Shown here one piece after another: positions 25,454 to 38,280 of a DNA stretch of 64,000 nucleotides. The DNA lies in the NCBI RefSeq assembly GCF_000801105.2, contig NC_079514.1, positions 32,599,075 to 32,663,074 on the forward strand, given 5' to 3'. Numbering within the stretch: the first letter of the stretch is position 1; every line of letters starts with the position of its first letter. Under the pieces are notes generated by a model, which searched no databases, was not told the DNA's origin, and saw nothing but the letters and a program-made list of their open reading frames with translations. Both the position numbers and the translations under genes were made by a program. Source of the stretch: Raphanus sativus (taxonomy: Eukaryota; Streptophyta; Magnoliopsida; Brassicales; Brassicaceae).

Positions 25454-25985
25454 TGATATTTTAAAGTTGTCTTTTTTGTCAACTTAAAGTTGTATAAACT
25501 ATTTAAAAATATAAAAATAGTCAAAAGTAAACATATAAAGTAGATAAACAATAATCAAACACCAAAAATATTTAAAATATATTTATTCTCCATCCAAATA
25601 TTGAAGTTCAACCTGTTTTTAAAATTTTAATTTAGGTATTTTGGCTTACATTACTCAAATTTATATTTTTGAGAAATTTAAAGTATATATAAATTTTGAA
25701 AATTTCAAAATAATTCAAACGGGTTATCCGTATCCGAACCGAACCCGCAAATATCTGAATCAAACCGAAACCAAAATTTATAAATATTTGAATATTGCTG
25801 AAATCTTTAAACTCGGGAATCTCAAACCCAAATAGATTTTAACCGAATTAGTGGGTATCCAAATACACATCCCTAACGTAGTTAATGTAAAACGATCAAG
25901 TATTATAAATACATCATTTAGTATAAATAAATAAAAACTAAAACAGAAAATTAATACCAGTGCGGTCGTACGGGTCAAGATCTAG
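25454..25985 (+). mobile_element. Helitron 3' segment ending in CTAG
   Basis: The right end reads TACGGGTCAAGATCTAG followed by T, another Helitron-type terminus without a strong hairpin. It may belong to a copy into which the previous one inserted. Confidence 0.45.
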
Positions 25986-26499
25986 TTATAATTAATTTGA
26001 CTGATTACAAAATTAGTTGGTTAGCTACCAAAATTTCAGGAGTAAATATTAGGAAAAGTTATATATTTTTTTTAATATTGATTAAGGTAAATATTAAACT
26101 TCTAATGAATAGGTCCAAACAACTTTTTTAAGTAGATTTATTAAAATTCATTCTTTTTTAATAGAATAGATTGTAATCGCCTATGAAGTTAATAATTTTT
26201 ATAAAAGAGTTAAGAAACCTGTTTTCATTCTTTGTTCTATAAACTAACTTTTAAGTTTTTGGTACCGAACAAAACTTAAAACTTATGTTCATCCTAAAGT
26301 TAAATCTTTAAATTTACTTTTTTTTCTTGAGAACCAATTGAAATGTAATGAAGATAATTAAATAAAAAATTTTAAAATTTTTAAAAATAACTAAAAAAAC
26401 AACACCAACTTTAATGATGCGAACGCCACATTCTAAACCGTAAATCTTAAATTCTAAACTCTACTAAAAATATATGCTCATATATATTTCCTTTTATGT

Positions 26500-27871
26500 G
26501 TTGACTAACCTCCCTGATCCTCATTCAAGACATACAGCTACTAGAAAGATAGTAGAGATGTATGTTAAGAGAAAAGCTGTCTTAAGAAATTGTTTCGTGC
26601 TAACAAGCAGAGAGTTATGAAAGGAGGATTTCTGCATATGAGGTGTACTGGTCACATTATCAATCTGATTGTGAAGGAGAGGTTGTCTAACGTAGATGAT
26701 AGCGTGACTGCAATCCGCAATGCAATATCATATGTAAGATCTGGAACTAATAGGCAAAGAGCATTTGAGCTTAAGGTAGATTCTGGTAGGATGAAAAGAG
26801 GAAGTCTGCCACTGGATGTTTCGAATAGGTGGAATTCAACTTACTTGATGTTGTAAAGAGCAGTTATTTACAAGACTGAATTTGATAAGATGGGTTTTGA
26901 GGACAAACCGTACAATGATCATTTCATGGAGTTAAACAAGGGAAAAAAAGACTCGAACCTCATGTAAGTGAGGATTGGCGTGCTGTTGGAAGGTTAAAAA
27001 TGTTTCTTATTATCTTTTATAACTCAACCTTGGTAGTCTCAGCATCTACCACACTTAATGCTCACAAGTGCTATGGTGAGATAGTGAACATAGCATCCAA
27101 CTTGAAGTTGCTTTGTAATAGCTATGATACTGATTTATAAGTTAAGGCTGAGGATATGTTGATGAAGTTTGATAAGTATTGGGATGGGTTGAAGAACATT
27201 AAAAATATTTTAGTGGTGGCATGCATCTTTGATTCTAGAAGAAATATGAAGTTTGCAAAGTTGTGCTTTGCGGATCTTTACGGGGAAGATAGTATGGAGG
27301 CTAAGAATTAAATGACTCAGTTCTTAGTATTCTAGCTGATTTGTTCAAGGAGTATAGTGAAGGAAATGGTAAACAAGCTGAAGAAAATGTGCAATCATCT
27401 CAGTCTACTCAGTCTTCACAATCTCACGAACAGCCAACAATAGACTTGCTTGATGATGAACTCAGCTACCACAGGATTGAGAAAAGTTACAACACACTTT
27501 TAAAGGAGATTGGAGTGAGTTGGAAGCTTATCTAAATGCTGATGTTGAGAATCCAGATGTAATGCTAGGAACTGACTATGATGTTCTCTCTTGGTGGAAA
27601 GTAAACTTTGGCAAGTACCCTATTCTATCACAGATAGCTCGTGATCTTTTTGCTATGCAAGTCTCCTCGGTTGCATCTGAAAGTGCATTCAGCACGAGTG
27701 GGAGGTCAATAGACCCACATAGGAGTTGTTTAACTCACTGTATGGTTGAAGTTCTCATGTTTACAGAGCAGTGGATGAAACAAGACATCAGACTTGAATC
27801 AAAGGTACTCACCAATGCTCAGATACTTGCAGATGTTGAGTACAAAGAAAAGATGGAGAGAAGTTTCGTGT
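26500..27871 (+). pseudogene. Dead hAT-superfamily transposase (RICESLEEPER/Daysleeper type)
   Basis: Broken frames encode CTGHIINLIVKE, then DVSNRWNSTYLML (26813-26852 region), the catalytic-core motifs of plant hAT transposases. A later segment (27520-27870) reads SWWKVN, then VASESAFSTSGR, the C-terminal hAT dimerisation domain. In-frame stops occur at 26856, about 27137 and 27309, and at least one frameshift is present. The N-terminal BED zinc finger is missing. It can no longer make an active protein. Confidence 0.88.
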
Positions 27872-27929
27872 ATATTGCTGTGTTTTCTGCTTTTATGTTT
27901 GTTAACACTAAATTTTGCATTACTTAAAC

Positions 27930-29222
27930 AGAGTATGATTATGTATCACAGCCACAAGACTAGAGGAATAAGCTAATATTGATTCGGTTCAAGGTAATAG
28001 CTAAAACATTTTATAAATTGTAAACATGTGTTGCATTTCTTGTGCTTCTTTACTCTACTAACATTTACAATTATCTCTTTTTGGTGTCACAGATGGTTTT
28101 CAAGTTTCTTAAGTTTGCTTGGTGTTTTTGGTTCATGTTTTCGGGTGAAGAATTAAGACTCTATGTTTGTGTTTAAGTTTGGTTGATGTTTTGGATTTGC
28201 TTGTTGTTATTGCGCAATATATTACTCTGTTTCAGCTGGATGTTTGTTTTTGGTTTAGTACGTTGTTAATGCACACTCAATTCATGTTTTCAGGCTCTTT
28301 AATTATTATTTTTTCAAATCAGATCTTACACAAACTGGGTGTTTCAGTTATACCCGAAAATAACCGAACCCGATCCATAATAATCCGAACCCGACCCGAA
28401 CTTCTAAATAACCCGAACGGGTTCTATATCTCCCCACCCAAAAACTCGAATCACCCGATCCGAACCCGAATAGGTATCTGAATGCCCATATCTACATTTT
28501 CTGTTTATAAACAAACTTGTATAGCCATAATTTACTTACGAGCTGTCTGCATAACCCTATAAGATATAGTTTGGATGAGTTAGTTTGTGTATATCATTAG
28601 TTTTCAATGACTGATTTTTACATATTAAGTTTCCTGAATTTTCAATTTAGTTCAAATCAATTAGGGGTGAATATAGTGGTCTAAGTTTCTTATATATTAG
28701 TTAAATATTTTTATATTTTTAATGTAATATTTTTATCTCCAACATTCTTTCTCGAGATAATGATGCATATAAACAATTAATTTTGACAGAATACATCATA
28801 TTCTTATGAGATAATACTTCTTTCTTTGTTAGATATCTCGAAGAAATTAAGTATTCTTTGGATCATTAATTCGTACAATGACCAGATGACTTTTCAGACC
28901 GGATTAATAGGTCATGATGTCGACTAACTCTGATATCATATCAAGTTTCTTGAATTTTTAATTTAACTAAATAGTGGTAAATATAGTATTCAAGTCTTTT
29001 TATATATTACTTAAATCTTTTTCATATTTTTGATATATAATTTTGTCTTCAACATTACATGCATTAGCAACCGAATATAAATTATGATAAATATTTCTAC
29101 TTATTTCAAGACGCGGATAGATAAAATGATTTCTTACAAGAACATCATTGTATTGTATTGTATTTATTTATAATATCTATAAATTATATTATTTCGTTAT
29201 CAGATGTATCATATATTACAAT
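27930..29222. other. Intergenic DNA with a CCCGAACC-rich repeat
   Basis: Around 28345-28490 the sequence repeats ACCCGAACC/CCCGACCC motifs, like subterminal regions of hAT-type elements elsewhere in the window. It may be the right terminus of the element that carried the dead transposase. Otherwise AT-rich. Confidence 0.4.
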
Positions 29223-29416
29223 CAGGAGCGAAGGCAAATAGTAAAGTGTGGGGTCAGCTCACCCCACCCCACTATTTAAAAAATATTTGTTTTTACTAAA
29301 AATATAAAATATTTATTTTTACTTAAGAAAAATTATACTTACCCTTTTAAAAATAAAAATTTATCTCCATTAAATTTTTTTGATTCCAATACAAAATATT
29401 TCTGATTCCGCCACAG
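29223..29416. mobile_element. hAT-type MITE with 8-bp target duplication
   Basis: The ends CAGGAGCGAAGGC and GATTCCGCCACAG are imperfect inverted repeats. They are flanked by ATTACAAT (29215-29222) and ATTACAAC (29417-29424), an 8-bp duplication with one change. The interior includes the palindromic GGGGTCAGCTCACCCC. No coding capacity. Confidence 0.7.
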
Positions 29417-30243
29417 ATTACAACTGTTTATATTGATATGCAGTATATGGAATCTCACACTGAATTACAAAAACTTAAAAATATATGAATACTTTATGTC
29501 ATCCTTTTAAAATATAGAAATAAACCATTCCTTCTTCACTAAGAGATTGAGAGATGGCTTATACTTCTACAACGTCTCTTTGTTATTTTTTTTCAAAAAA
29601 AAAAACATCTCTTTGTTAATGTGTTTCTTTATGTCTTGTCTCTTTCTAAACAAAAAAGCATATATATGTGGTGTCATTTCAATTTCAGTTTAAAATTTGT
29701 TATTGGATACACTTTGAAGAAAAGATAAAAGTCCCACTTCTTTGTTCTCATAAGATATCTTCATCATTGCCTATGAGCGTAACGTGTCACTCGATGCTTC
29801 AATCAACATTGTGCAAATTATGAAGTTTTGTGTACTTTTTTAACATTTATCACTCTTATCCATATTTAGTTTACGCCTTAGAGTCTTAGAATATATATAA
29901 GCTAGTTTAGATTCTAAGTAATTTTGAATTATAGTCAAACAAGATTTTGAACCTGAAATTTAGAACACAGACTAGTTTATCAGAAGAGTAACACAAACTA
30001 GTTTTGCAGAGAAAAATCTACTTAATGATCGCTCAAATTTCTTAATCATCGTTGCATGGAATCTATAAACGAACCAGTAAGAGTAGACGAAAATAAGTGG
30101 ACTGCAAAACACGTTTGTTGATATATCACCCCCAATATCAAAAATACATTAAATATTATAAATACTTGTTTTTGAAGATATCGGTAGTTATTTGATAAAG
30201 TTAATAAAATTTAACCCTTTTGTATGAAGAAATTTGGAATTAA
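29417..30243. other. Intergenic DNA, nothing recognised
   Basis: AT-rich sequence without credible exons, RNA genes or paired repeats. Confidence 0.4.
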
Positions 30244-30497
30244 GAGCATCCACATTGAAGATTGATGTAGTGGGATCACACAAATCCAAAAAAAATATAT
30301 TAAAAAAATACAGATCCGATGAACCTCTGTCGCTGAAAGTCATTGGGAAGAGACGATATCAACACTGTTTTGTGGACTCCACGACATATAGTGGTCCACG
30401 ATTGGTTCGATTATTTATTTATTTATTTTTAAAAGTCAAACATAAAAAAATATATATATATATATATATTTGAACCTCCTTGCAGGTTCATTGATGC
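30244..30497. mobile_element. GAGCA-type MITE, right end eroded
   Basis: It begins GAGCATCCACATTGAAG after TAA (30241-30243). The right side reads TTCATTGATGC directly before TAA (30498-30500), an inverted copy lacking the last bases. It contains a (TA)n run near 30450. The family is the same as the elements at 18535, 34399 and 39492. Confidence 0.55.
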
Positions 30498-30500
30498 TAA

Positions 30501-33349
30501 TGCCTTAATGAAGCCCACAAGAGAAAATTTCTTTCTAGAAAAAATTTGTACATGGACCACTAAAATCTATGAATTTCATTTTAATTACAATTTTAATATA
30601 GTTTTTAATCCGCATTTCGTAAATGCGGAATATTTACGATTAAAAACTCTCATTAATAATTTAACATTTCTTAATTTGAAAGATTTTGTGTATTTGAAAT
30701 ATTTTTGTATTTAAATCAGTTCTTTTAAATTATACCCAAAACCGTGGTTAAACCGGCTAATCCGTTGATTCGATAATTCGATTTAGGTTTTTGAAAATAT
30801 CCATAATTAAAAAAGAATCACTAAACCCGAGACTAATCGATTGAAACGATGGATAACCGAAATATAATCTAATTTGCAATTTATGAAACGATGGATAACC
30901 ATATAATTTTGCAATTTATGAAATTATGACATTTCTACAAAATTTTGATCGAGAAAATGCTAGATATAAAAATAATAAAAACTATAAATATGTCATAATC
31001 ATATTAATCATTTTTATATATCTTAATTAATTTATTATAATTTTTTGTGTAATTTTTGATTTATGTTGTAATACGGTTTAAATTTGTTGTTAACAATTAG
31101 TGTTAAGCATTTTTCTTTAATTAATATATATTTTGAACATTTTTCATAGTTATTTTTGTTATTATATTTATTGTACAATGTATAACGTTTATATATATTA
31201 TGTAATGGCTATTATTAAATTATTATGTTTTTAAATAAATGATATAACCACTGTTTAGGTACTATAATTTAAATAATCTGTTAATTTAATTGATTAATTA
31301 TTTATTGAAAGGTTTTTAGTATTTAAACGTGTAAAATAAATTCTATTTACTTTCGTTGTTTTATAAATTATTTTATTTTTAATTATTTAATTTATCTAAA
31401 TAATTTGAAAGAAAATTGTTTAAAATTATTAAAAAGCTGAGATTTGATATTTTGTATTGTTTGGACATAATATTAATATTGTGTTGTTTGGAAACTTAGA
31501 TAATAGTATAAAGAAATAACTGTAAAGTTTGGAAACATGGATAGTAGTATAAAAAGGAATATTAGTGATTTAATGTATGTTTAACTATAAAGTAGAAAAA
31601 TGTATTTAATTTAAAAACTTACAAAATAAATATTACATCCAACACAATGTTTCTGTTTTAATAAGATAGATTTAGGAATATGAATCTCAAACAAAAAGTT
31701 AGTTGATAAAAATCTTTTCATATGTTACTAAATCTTTATAAAATTGTTGTTCAAAGAAAAAAATTGTATGTTTAGCCATAGACAATTTACAAAAAAAAAG
31801 GAAAAATTGATTAAACTATCAGTTTGACCTCATTTCTGGTGGCAAATCTATAAAGAAGCAGAATCTGAGTTTTATAAGATAAGGCTTTAGTATTCCTGCG
31901 ATTTTTAATTAATCTCTAGTTGATCATTGATAATTATTTCAGTTGTCCTTTTTTGTCTGATACGTACATTTTATAACGTTTTCCCCTCAATCACATGTGA
32001 GTGCATGCTGATTCAGTGTTAAGTGTTTTTTTGTTTGAATTTTTTTTTTTTTTTTTTTTAACTAAGAAGTCAAATAAAACGAGTCTGAAATTAACCTCAA
32101 AGTACACCTAGGCTCAAACTACAAGATTTTTATATGTACCCATCATGTTTACTCTTTAACTTTTTGGCAACCACTGGGGTTTTTAGTAGTTACCCTACCC
32201 ACACATGTCATAGTGCTTACAACTACTAATCATTCTCTATTCTTCTTTTCTTTGTTCTTAAACCCACAATAAGCTTGTTAGACTCCGTGCCGTTTCATTG
32301 CAGATTTGTTATTACTGATGCACACCATTGTTCCTTAGAGCCACCGACTTTGGTTTCCTCGGAATACACTTAGCTCGAACCGCCTCTTCTTCATCCTTCT
32401 CAGCCGTTGGTCCCATTCTTGAACTCCTGTCAGCATTGGTCCGATTCAGTGTTAAGTGTTACACAAACAGTTTCGCCAAAAAGAGGAAAAACAATATCTT
32501 CACTTCGGTTAACTTGAAATCAATCAACCATGCAAAATAAAAGCTGTTTCCTTTATTTTGTCTAGAAAATAATTTATTTAAAAAACATTCAATGTGACAA
32601 GAATCTGATATAAGTTAAAATACCCAACCTACCGGAATCGAACCAACTACCTAAACATTTCAGCAACAATTACAGTTTTCCATTATACCAACTGAGCTAA
32701 GATCGGTTTTACTGATGTTATGCCAAATAGTTATATAATAATCACTTAGACGTGAGTGAAGCTCTCATCATGGGCTAGTGAAATTTCATTTTATATTATC
32801 TTGTTGGCATCCATGAACATGATCCATATAAGTTTTAGCAAAATCACGGAAATTGTTTGACGATATTAGGGTAGATTGGTAAGTGCTTTAGAAGTGCTGT
32901 AAGATCTTTCTATATGTCAAATTATTTCTACATCTCATTTTTTTACCAATTGTGATTTATGATTTTTTTTTAAAGCTACAGATTTTTCTTTTCTTTTTAT
33001 TTATTTTCAACGGTGAAAGCACTAAATCTAAAGCACTTATTTTTTGCTTAAGAAAATTTATATGGAAATCATTAAATCTTTTTAAATGTACAGCTAAAAT
33101 CTTACAGCAAAATTATTTACATACAAAACAAAAATCTACAACTTTATTTCTACAGCAAAAAATATAAAGCTACAATTCTTTTTAATCATCCCCAATTGTT
33201 TAACTCTTTCCAATCATCCCCAATTGTTTTGAATAAAAATATACAAGGATACACTAATACGTACGAATGCATTAGCATTATAGCATACCTAATGCATTCA
33301 CAAGTATTTTTTACTATCCAGTGTCAATTAAACATGAATGAATAAATTT
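30501..33349. other. AT-rich intergenic DNA
   Basis: No gene recognised. GATTCAGTGTTAAGTGT occurs twice (about 32010 and 32443). A copia-like or Helitron-like terminus could not be confirmed. A poly-T tract of more than 20 bases lies near 32040. Confidence 0.4.
32625..32705 (-). mobile_element. tRNA-like sequence, probably a SINE head or tRNA pseudogene
   Basis: On the minus strand, CTTAGCTCAGTTGGTATAAT carries an A-box and GGTTCGATTCCGG a B-box, at about 45 bp spacing. The remainder does not fold into a good cloverleaf with a recognisable anticodon arm, so a functional tRNA gene is unlikely. Confidence 0.5.
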
Positions 33350-34235
33350 TGTAAGATTTAAAAATTTTAAAAAATACAACATAAACTCTCAAAATTCATG
33401 ATTATATTTATAGACTGACAAAGGTGTTCATCATCCAATAATATATCAAAACAATATCATTTTGGATAAATTTTATATAATTATTCGTCGTTTTGTAATT
33501 TTTTAATTTTACAAAATCTATCCAAAATAATGTCGTTTTGTTAAATTAACGTATGACTAACATGTTTAGCTTACTTACAAAAAGACTAATACCTTTAACG
33601 GTCAATATATATATATATATAGGAAAAAAGAACTAGCGTCCAACTCTAAGTAGGAAAACTAAATTCATAAATGAGTTATCTTCGACACTACTCAAGACTT
33701 AATATAACTTAAAAATCACTTAAATTATTTGATATTAGACAATAACATATAAGCCACAACTTTTTATATAACTATTACCAAATATCAAATAATATAGTAT
33801 TTCTAAGTATATTAAATTTTAAATAGTGTTCATAATTATTAATTAATGATTTACAAGAGTTATATCAATATTGATCGTCAAAGGTGTTAGTTTTTTATGT
33901 CTGCAAGTTAAGAATTTTAGTCATACATTAATTTATTATAACGACGCCCTTTTGGGATAGATTTTGTAAAGTAAAAAAAAAAATACAAAATGAAAAATAA
34001 TTTTATAGAATTTACTTAAAATTACGTCGGTTTGATAAATTAAAGGATGGCGAACACCTTTGACAGACATATATATAATCACGATTTTGAGAGTCTATGT
34101 TATATTTATTTAGTTTTACAGAATTTATTCCAAATGACGGTGTTTTGGTAAATTAACGGATGACTAATATCTTTGACGGTCAATGTATATATAAACACGA
34201 TTTTGAGAATCCATGTAGTATTTTTGAATTTTTTT
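33350..34235. repeat. Unclassified element with inverted ends and a duplicated right terminus
   Basis: The left end (about 33355-33430) is an inverted copy of the right end (about 34190-34235). Near the right end a block of about 90 bp occurs twice (34024-34113 and 34137-34226), sharing TTTGACAGACAT/TTTGACGGTCAAT and ACGATTTTGAGAGTC/ACGATTTTGAGAATC. The middle is further self-complementary. No coding sequence; probably a fold-back type DNA transposon. Confidence 0.5.
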
Positions 34236-34398
34236 TTAGGTTAATATGAAATATACAATATTATAAAGTTCTAGATGAAAACACACAATGCATAAATTAA
34301 ATCTAGTATTTTTTTTATTTCTGCTTTGTTCTACTACAAAGTTTGTAAAGAAATAGACATGGCGCATAAAATTTGGGTCCTTTTTCCAACGAAGTTAA

Positions 34399-34635
34399 GA
34401 GCACGATTAACACAAAAACCCATTAGGTTTCTTTAATTTTTTTTTTATTTTTTTTTTCGGATTTATAAAAAAAATGCACCAATTGCGAGCCGCCACGTGT
34501 CGTGGCGCCCGCAAAATAGTGAAAGAAACGGAGAGAACAAGTTTCTCTGTTCGCACCTTTCTTCCTCCTTTTCTTCCTTTTGGTGGACCCTCCCTTTCCT
34601 AAAAACCATCTAGAGAAACTGCAATAAAAGTGCTC
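34399..34635. mobile_element. GAGCA-type MITE with TAA target duplication
   Basis: It begins GAGCACGATTAACAC and ends ATAAAAGTGCTC, flanked by TAA on both sides (34396-34398, 34636-34638). The interior holds a GC-rich GCCGCCACGTGTCGTGGCG palindrome that resembles a G-box (CACGTG). Non-coding. Confidence 0.75.
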
Positions 34636-35761
34636 TAAGTCTTCAAGCTGATGGGTTTCAGTACGTCATGGCCAGACAATAATTGGGCCTATATTCTACA
34701 ATAGCATACTATATTTTAGAATGTAGACTAACATGGCCAATCCTCAAATAGTTTTGTCTGAGTTGAGGTCTGGGAGATGTAAGGATACCTTCATGACCTG
34801 TGTCTTCCATTTATAGGAAACAAGGAATGTGAAGAAAGGTGGATAAGTCTTTGTTACATCTGTGATTTCCTAAGTTCATTGTGAAAAGTTTGTTTCCTTA
34901 AGTTTTAATTTTTATTTTCCTGGCGCAGTCAACGTTGATCCAGGGATCTATCAGTATCCACCACTTTCGAACACTGTTCCGGAAGTAATCAGTACTTAAA
35001 ACTGACCACATCACATGTCTCTATCTGCTTCACGCCTCAAACCATCTTCGTCGAGGTTACTGAAACCATTAACTATATTCCATTAGAGGTCTTCATGTTA
35101 TGAGCAACTGATACTACTTGCTAACACCATAACTCTTTTACCAGCTCCGTAACAAAAATATTGGTTGGATTGGATACATTTCTACAAACAAACGCAATGC
35201 CCTTTGGTACAATATTTGGTGAAGATTTGGGCATCAAAACCACATACAAAGAGTCAACGATGAAACGACAGACAATTCAAAGGATTAGGATTAATGCATA
35301 TCTCCTCCACTCTGACCCACATGTTAAATCTGAAACTTATCTCCTCCTCCATCAGTGCATCATCTCTGTAAGCTTGAATCGTTTTAAATATATTTTGCCA
35401 ACAGACTGTGGATTTCCTTTGCACTGGTTGATGCTTCACTTCCTGCTTATTGATACTACAAATGGTTGGTGCTTCACTTCCTGGTCGAAGTTCTCAAGAA
35501 GACAAAGAATGCTTCAACGTGGATTCACATCATTCACATGTTAATTAAGCTTGCCATCACGAAGCGGTTGGGGGTCCCTAGGTGATCGATCTGCAACACA
35601 TTTATAAGATTTTTAGGTTGTCTATGTGAAGCAGTATTTACCAACCATGGTTACGCATTGACCATGTTGTTCCTTTTGCAGGTACCTTGTCCAGTTCTCA
35701 GTCTCTGATGGAACTGAATCAGTCTCTGATGGAACTGAAACAACTGTCTTTGTGGCATTTG

Positions 35762-37527
35762 TGTAACACCCGTCTCCTCCTCTCTCGAGACCGAAGCGTT
35801 ACTTAACGAAAAATACCAAACTAAACCGAGTTATTCAAAACCGAACAAAATATTAAAACATTTAATATTATATATCAGAAAGAAAAACATCTTTAAATTT
35901 AATTATAAAATATGTCAAATAAATAGAATTGAAAACCAAAATAAAATAAGACAATCCCAAAAACATCAAACCGTCCAGATATACGACTGATAATCATGCT
36001 CACCTGCAAGGGAAAGAAAGAGGGATGAGCAATATGGAAATCACTCAGTGAGGTATTGGATACTAAACCACAAACCAATGACTCAGTACATAGCACTACG
36101 ACTATATAGACATAGTTCTAGCATGAACAAATAAGATGTCTGGCGCATCACACAAAACAAACAAATACGCTGATGGTACATAGCTAGTTCACACACCCTG
36201 CATTCTCCTCATACGAATATATTATATTATAATATACGCCGATAGTCCAGACATCTCTGAACCCCCGCACTCCACCAATATGCGTAGATATACAAATGTC
36301 TTTGCACCTCACACCACACAATATACGTCGCTAGCTCATACATTTATGGACCCCGTACTCATCCACTATGCGTCGTTAGCTCAGATGTCTTTGTGCCCCC
36401 ACACTCTATACTTTGCTAGCTCAGGTTTCTCTGGTCCCTGTACTCATATGCATCGCTAGCCCAAATCACTCGGACCCCTGCACTCACCACATAGTCCATA
36501 CTATATAACTACATATATATAATAGTCCTTAACATAAATCATTTCCCCTAACCGTTGAATCCTCTATTATCCTATTTTTTGTTTAATAATCAAAATGATA
36601 ATAAATTAACAAACAAAACTCTTAAACAAACTCGATTCACAGAGACGGATCATGTTTCGAAACTAGGCTTTTCATAATAGTAATACTAAAGTAGCTCGTG
36701 ATTTAACGGAATAATCCTCACTTTAGCCACTGATTTGAAGTTGAACCAAATCTGTACCAGCTTAACCGAAAAACACAAACCGAGATACTGAGCCATCATC
36801 ACGACAACATGCAGTAAAGTAACTTACGGGAATCATGAATCTCACAGCATCATCTCGTTGAAAGACGCATCAATACAACAAAAGGGAAAGAAGATTAATA
36901 GATCTAAAAAAAAAAATTAATAGATCTAGGGTTTATAACACAATATTACTTTTTGCACAAGTAACAAAGAAAAGAGCACCTAAACCCATACGCACACGCG
37001 GATAGTTGATGATGTGGCTCCGTAACGAGTGCAGGTTTACGGAGACAAGAGATGCGTCTCCGGTGGGTCGCGGTTGGTGGCGGTGGAGATCGGTAATTGA
37101 TCGCGTTGAGACTGTGGTTACGGATTCTCTTCTCGCCTCGGTCATGTTACAACACTACATCGACATCAACTTGCAATGGCTACGATGCAAGAGATGGTTC
37201 TCCTGTGCTTGACGGCATCTCCGGAGGTTTAAGATTGAGGCAAGCGGTGGTGATAGTACTAACACTCCACATGGGAGAGATCGAACAAGAAGATGAAGTT
37301 GGTGTGACACGTTTGACGCCATATCACTTTTGCACGAGCTAACAAATTAAAAGGTGGTTGACTTCTTATGGAAGAATATATTATATATATATATATGAGT
37401 ACATAAATACACGGTAGGGTTATGAGGAAAAATTGATGGCTTTTGGTTTGAGAAATAGTTTGGTTCTGTCCCAAATTAACTAAAGAAAAAAATCAAACCA
37501 ATGGGTTAAGAAAACCGGGTCGTTACA
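35762..37527. mobile_element. LTR-type insertion (probable solo LTR) with 5-bp target duplication ATTTG
   Basis: It starts TGTAACACCCGTC and ends GGGTCGTTACA, the TG..CA termini common to plant LTRs, with extended inverted similarity TGTAAC. The sequence ATTTG lies immediately on both sides (35757-35761 and 37528-37532). At 1766 bp with no coding frame, no primer-binding site and no repeated ends, a solo LTR is the simplest reading. A TIR element with 5-bp duplication is the alternative. It interrupts the RPA-like relic within a codon; removing it and one ATTTG restores VAFDGE. Confidence 0.75.
36175..36500. repeat. Degenerate tandem repeat, about 60-bp period
   Basis: About five or six diverged units share the motifs CCCCGCACTCACC, ATGCGTCGCTAGCTCA and GATGTCTTTG. 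They lie inside the LTR-type insertion. Copies differ by substitutions and small indels, so the array is old. Confidence 0.6.
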
Positions 37528-37728
37528 ATTTGATGGAGAGATGACAAAGCTAACCAATGCACGTGCGGTGGACATTGGCCAACTAAGTGTAAGTTACACC
37601 AACGACAACCATACTGAAATCATGGCAAAATTCTTTTAGTAGACAACTCCATTGAATATGTGAATATCATCTTCCTGCATGGTCCACGTGTTGGGAAGCC
37701 AGAGCTGAAAACCATCCTATAGTTCATT

Positions 37729-37889
37729 TTTTTTGAATTGACCGCAGTATCCGGCGACCGAAGTCAATCGACTATTCTGTGGATTCCAGAAATGCAATGT
37801 TAAATTATCTGGTGCCAACGGGAATCGAACTGCGGATTCACCGTATTGGGGTTATCCCTCAAGTGCCACTAGCCTAAAGCCCGTTGGTT
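37729..37889 (-). mobile_element. tRNA-derived SINE with 16-bp target duplication
   Basis: Read on the minus strand, the 161-bp element begins GAACCAACGGGCTTTAGGC. It has an A-box-like AGGCTAGTGGCAC and a good B-box AGTTCGATTCC, and ends in an A-rich tail (plus-strand T run at about 37727-37735). It is flanked by CATCCTATAGTTCATT (37713-37728) and CATCCCATAGTTAATT (37890-37905). A 5'-truncated relative lies at 49808. It splits the tail of the RPA-like relic. Confidence 0.85.
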
Positions 37890-38280
37890 CATCCCATAGT
37901 TAATTAAAGACTTGGTTGGCATCACTTTCAGCTTCCAGTTGAAGCTTTCACCATTTAACTCTCCTCCAAGCATCAGTCCTTAACCATACACGGATTTGTT
38001 ACCGCAAGCAGCGTTCACTACTGCCAAACTTTGCAGAACATGTAAGTCCAATGAAACTAAATATGTTCTCTCCTTATGGTTATATAGATTGCTCTGGTGT
38101 TGAATGGTTCAGAGGGGGTGATAAAACAATTCCGGAGATGAAACGCGTGGAGCTGGGACTGTGTCCAAATTAACCCCTGGTACTTCCGCTGGGATGGGTT
38201 CTGGTGGAGAAGCAACATCTATCAAAAACTATCATGCCCGATGAATCTGTGAATGGTGCCATTCACAAATAGTGAGGGTG

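Noticed and set aside
30508..30714. 68-codon open frame near the eroded MITE
   Set aside because: The composition is AT-driven, with no signal, domain or splice context.
32625..32705. Possible tRNA gene on the minus strand
   Set aside because: The A- and B-boxes are good, but no coherent cloverleaf with acceptor and anticodon stems could be drawn.
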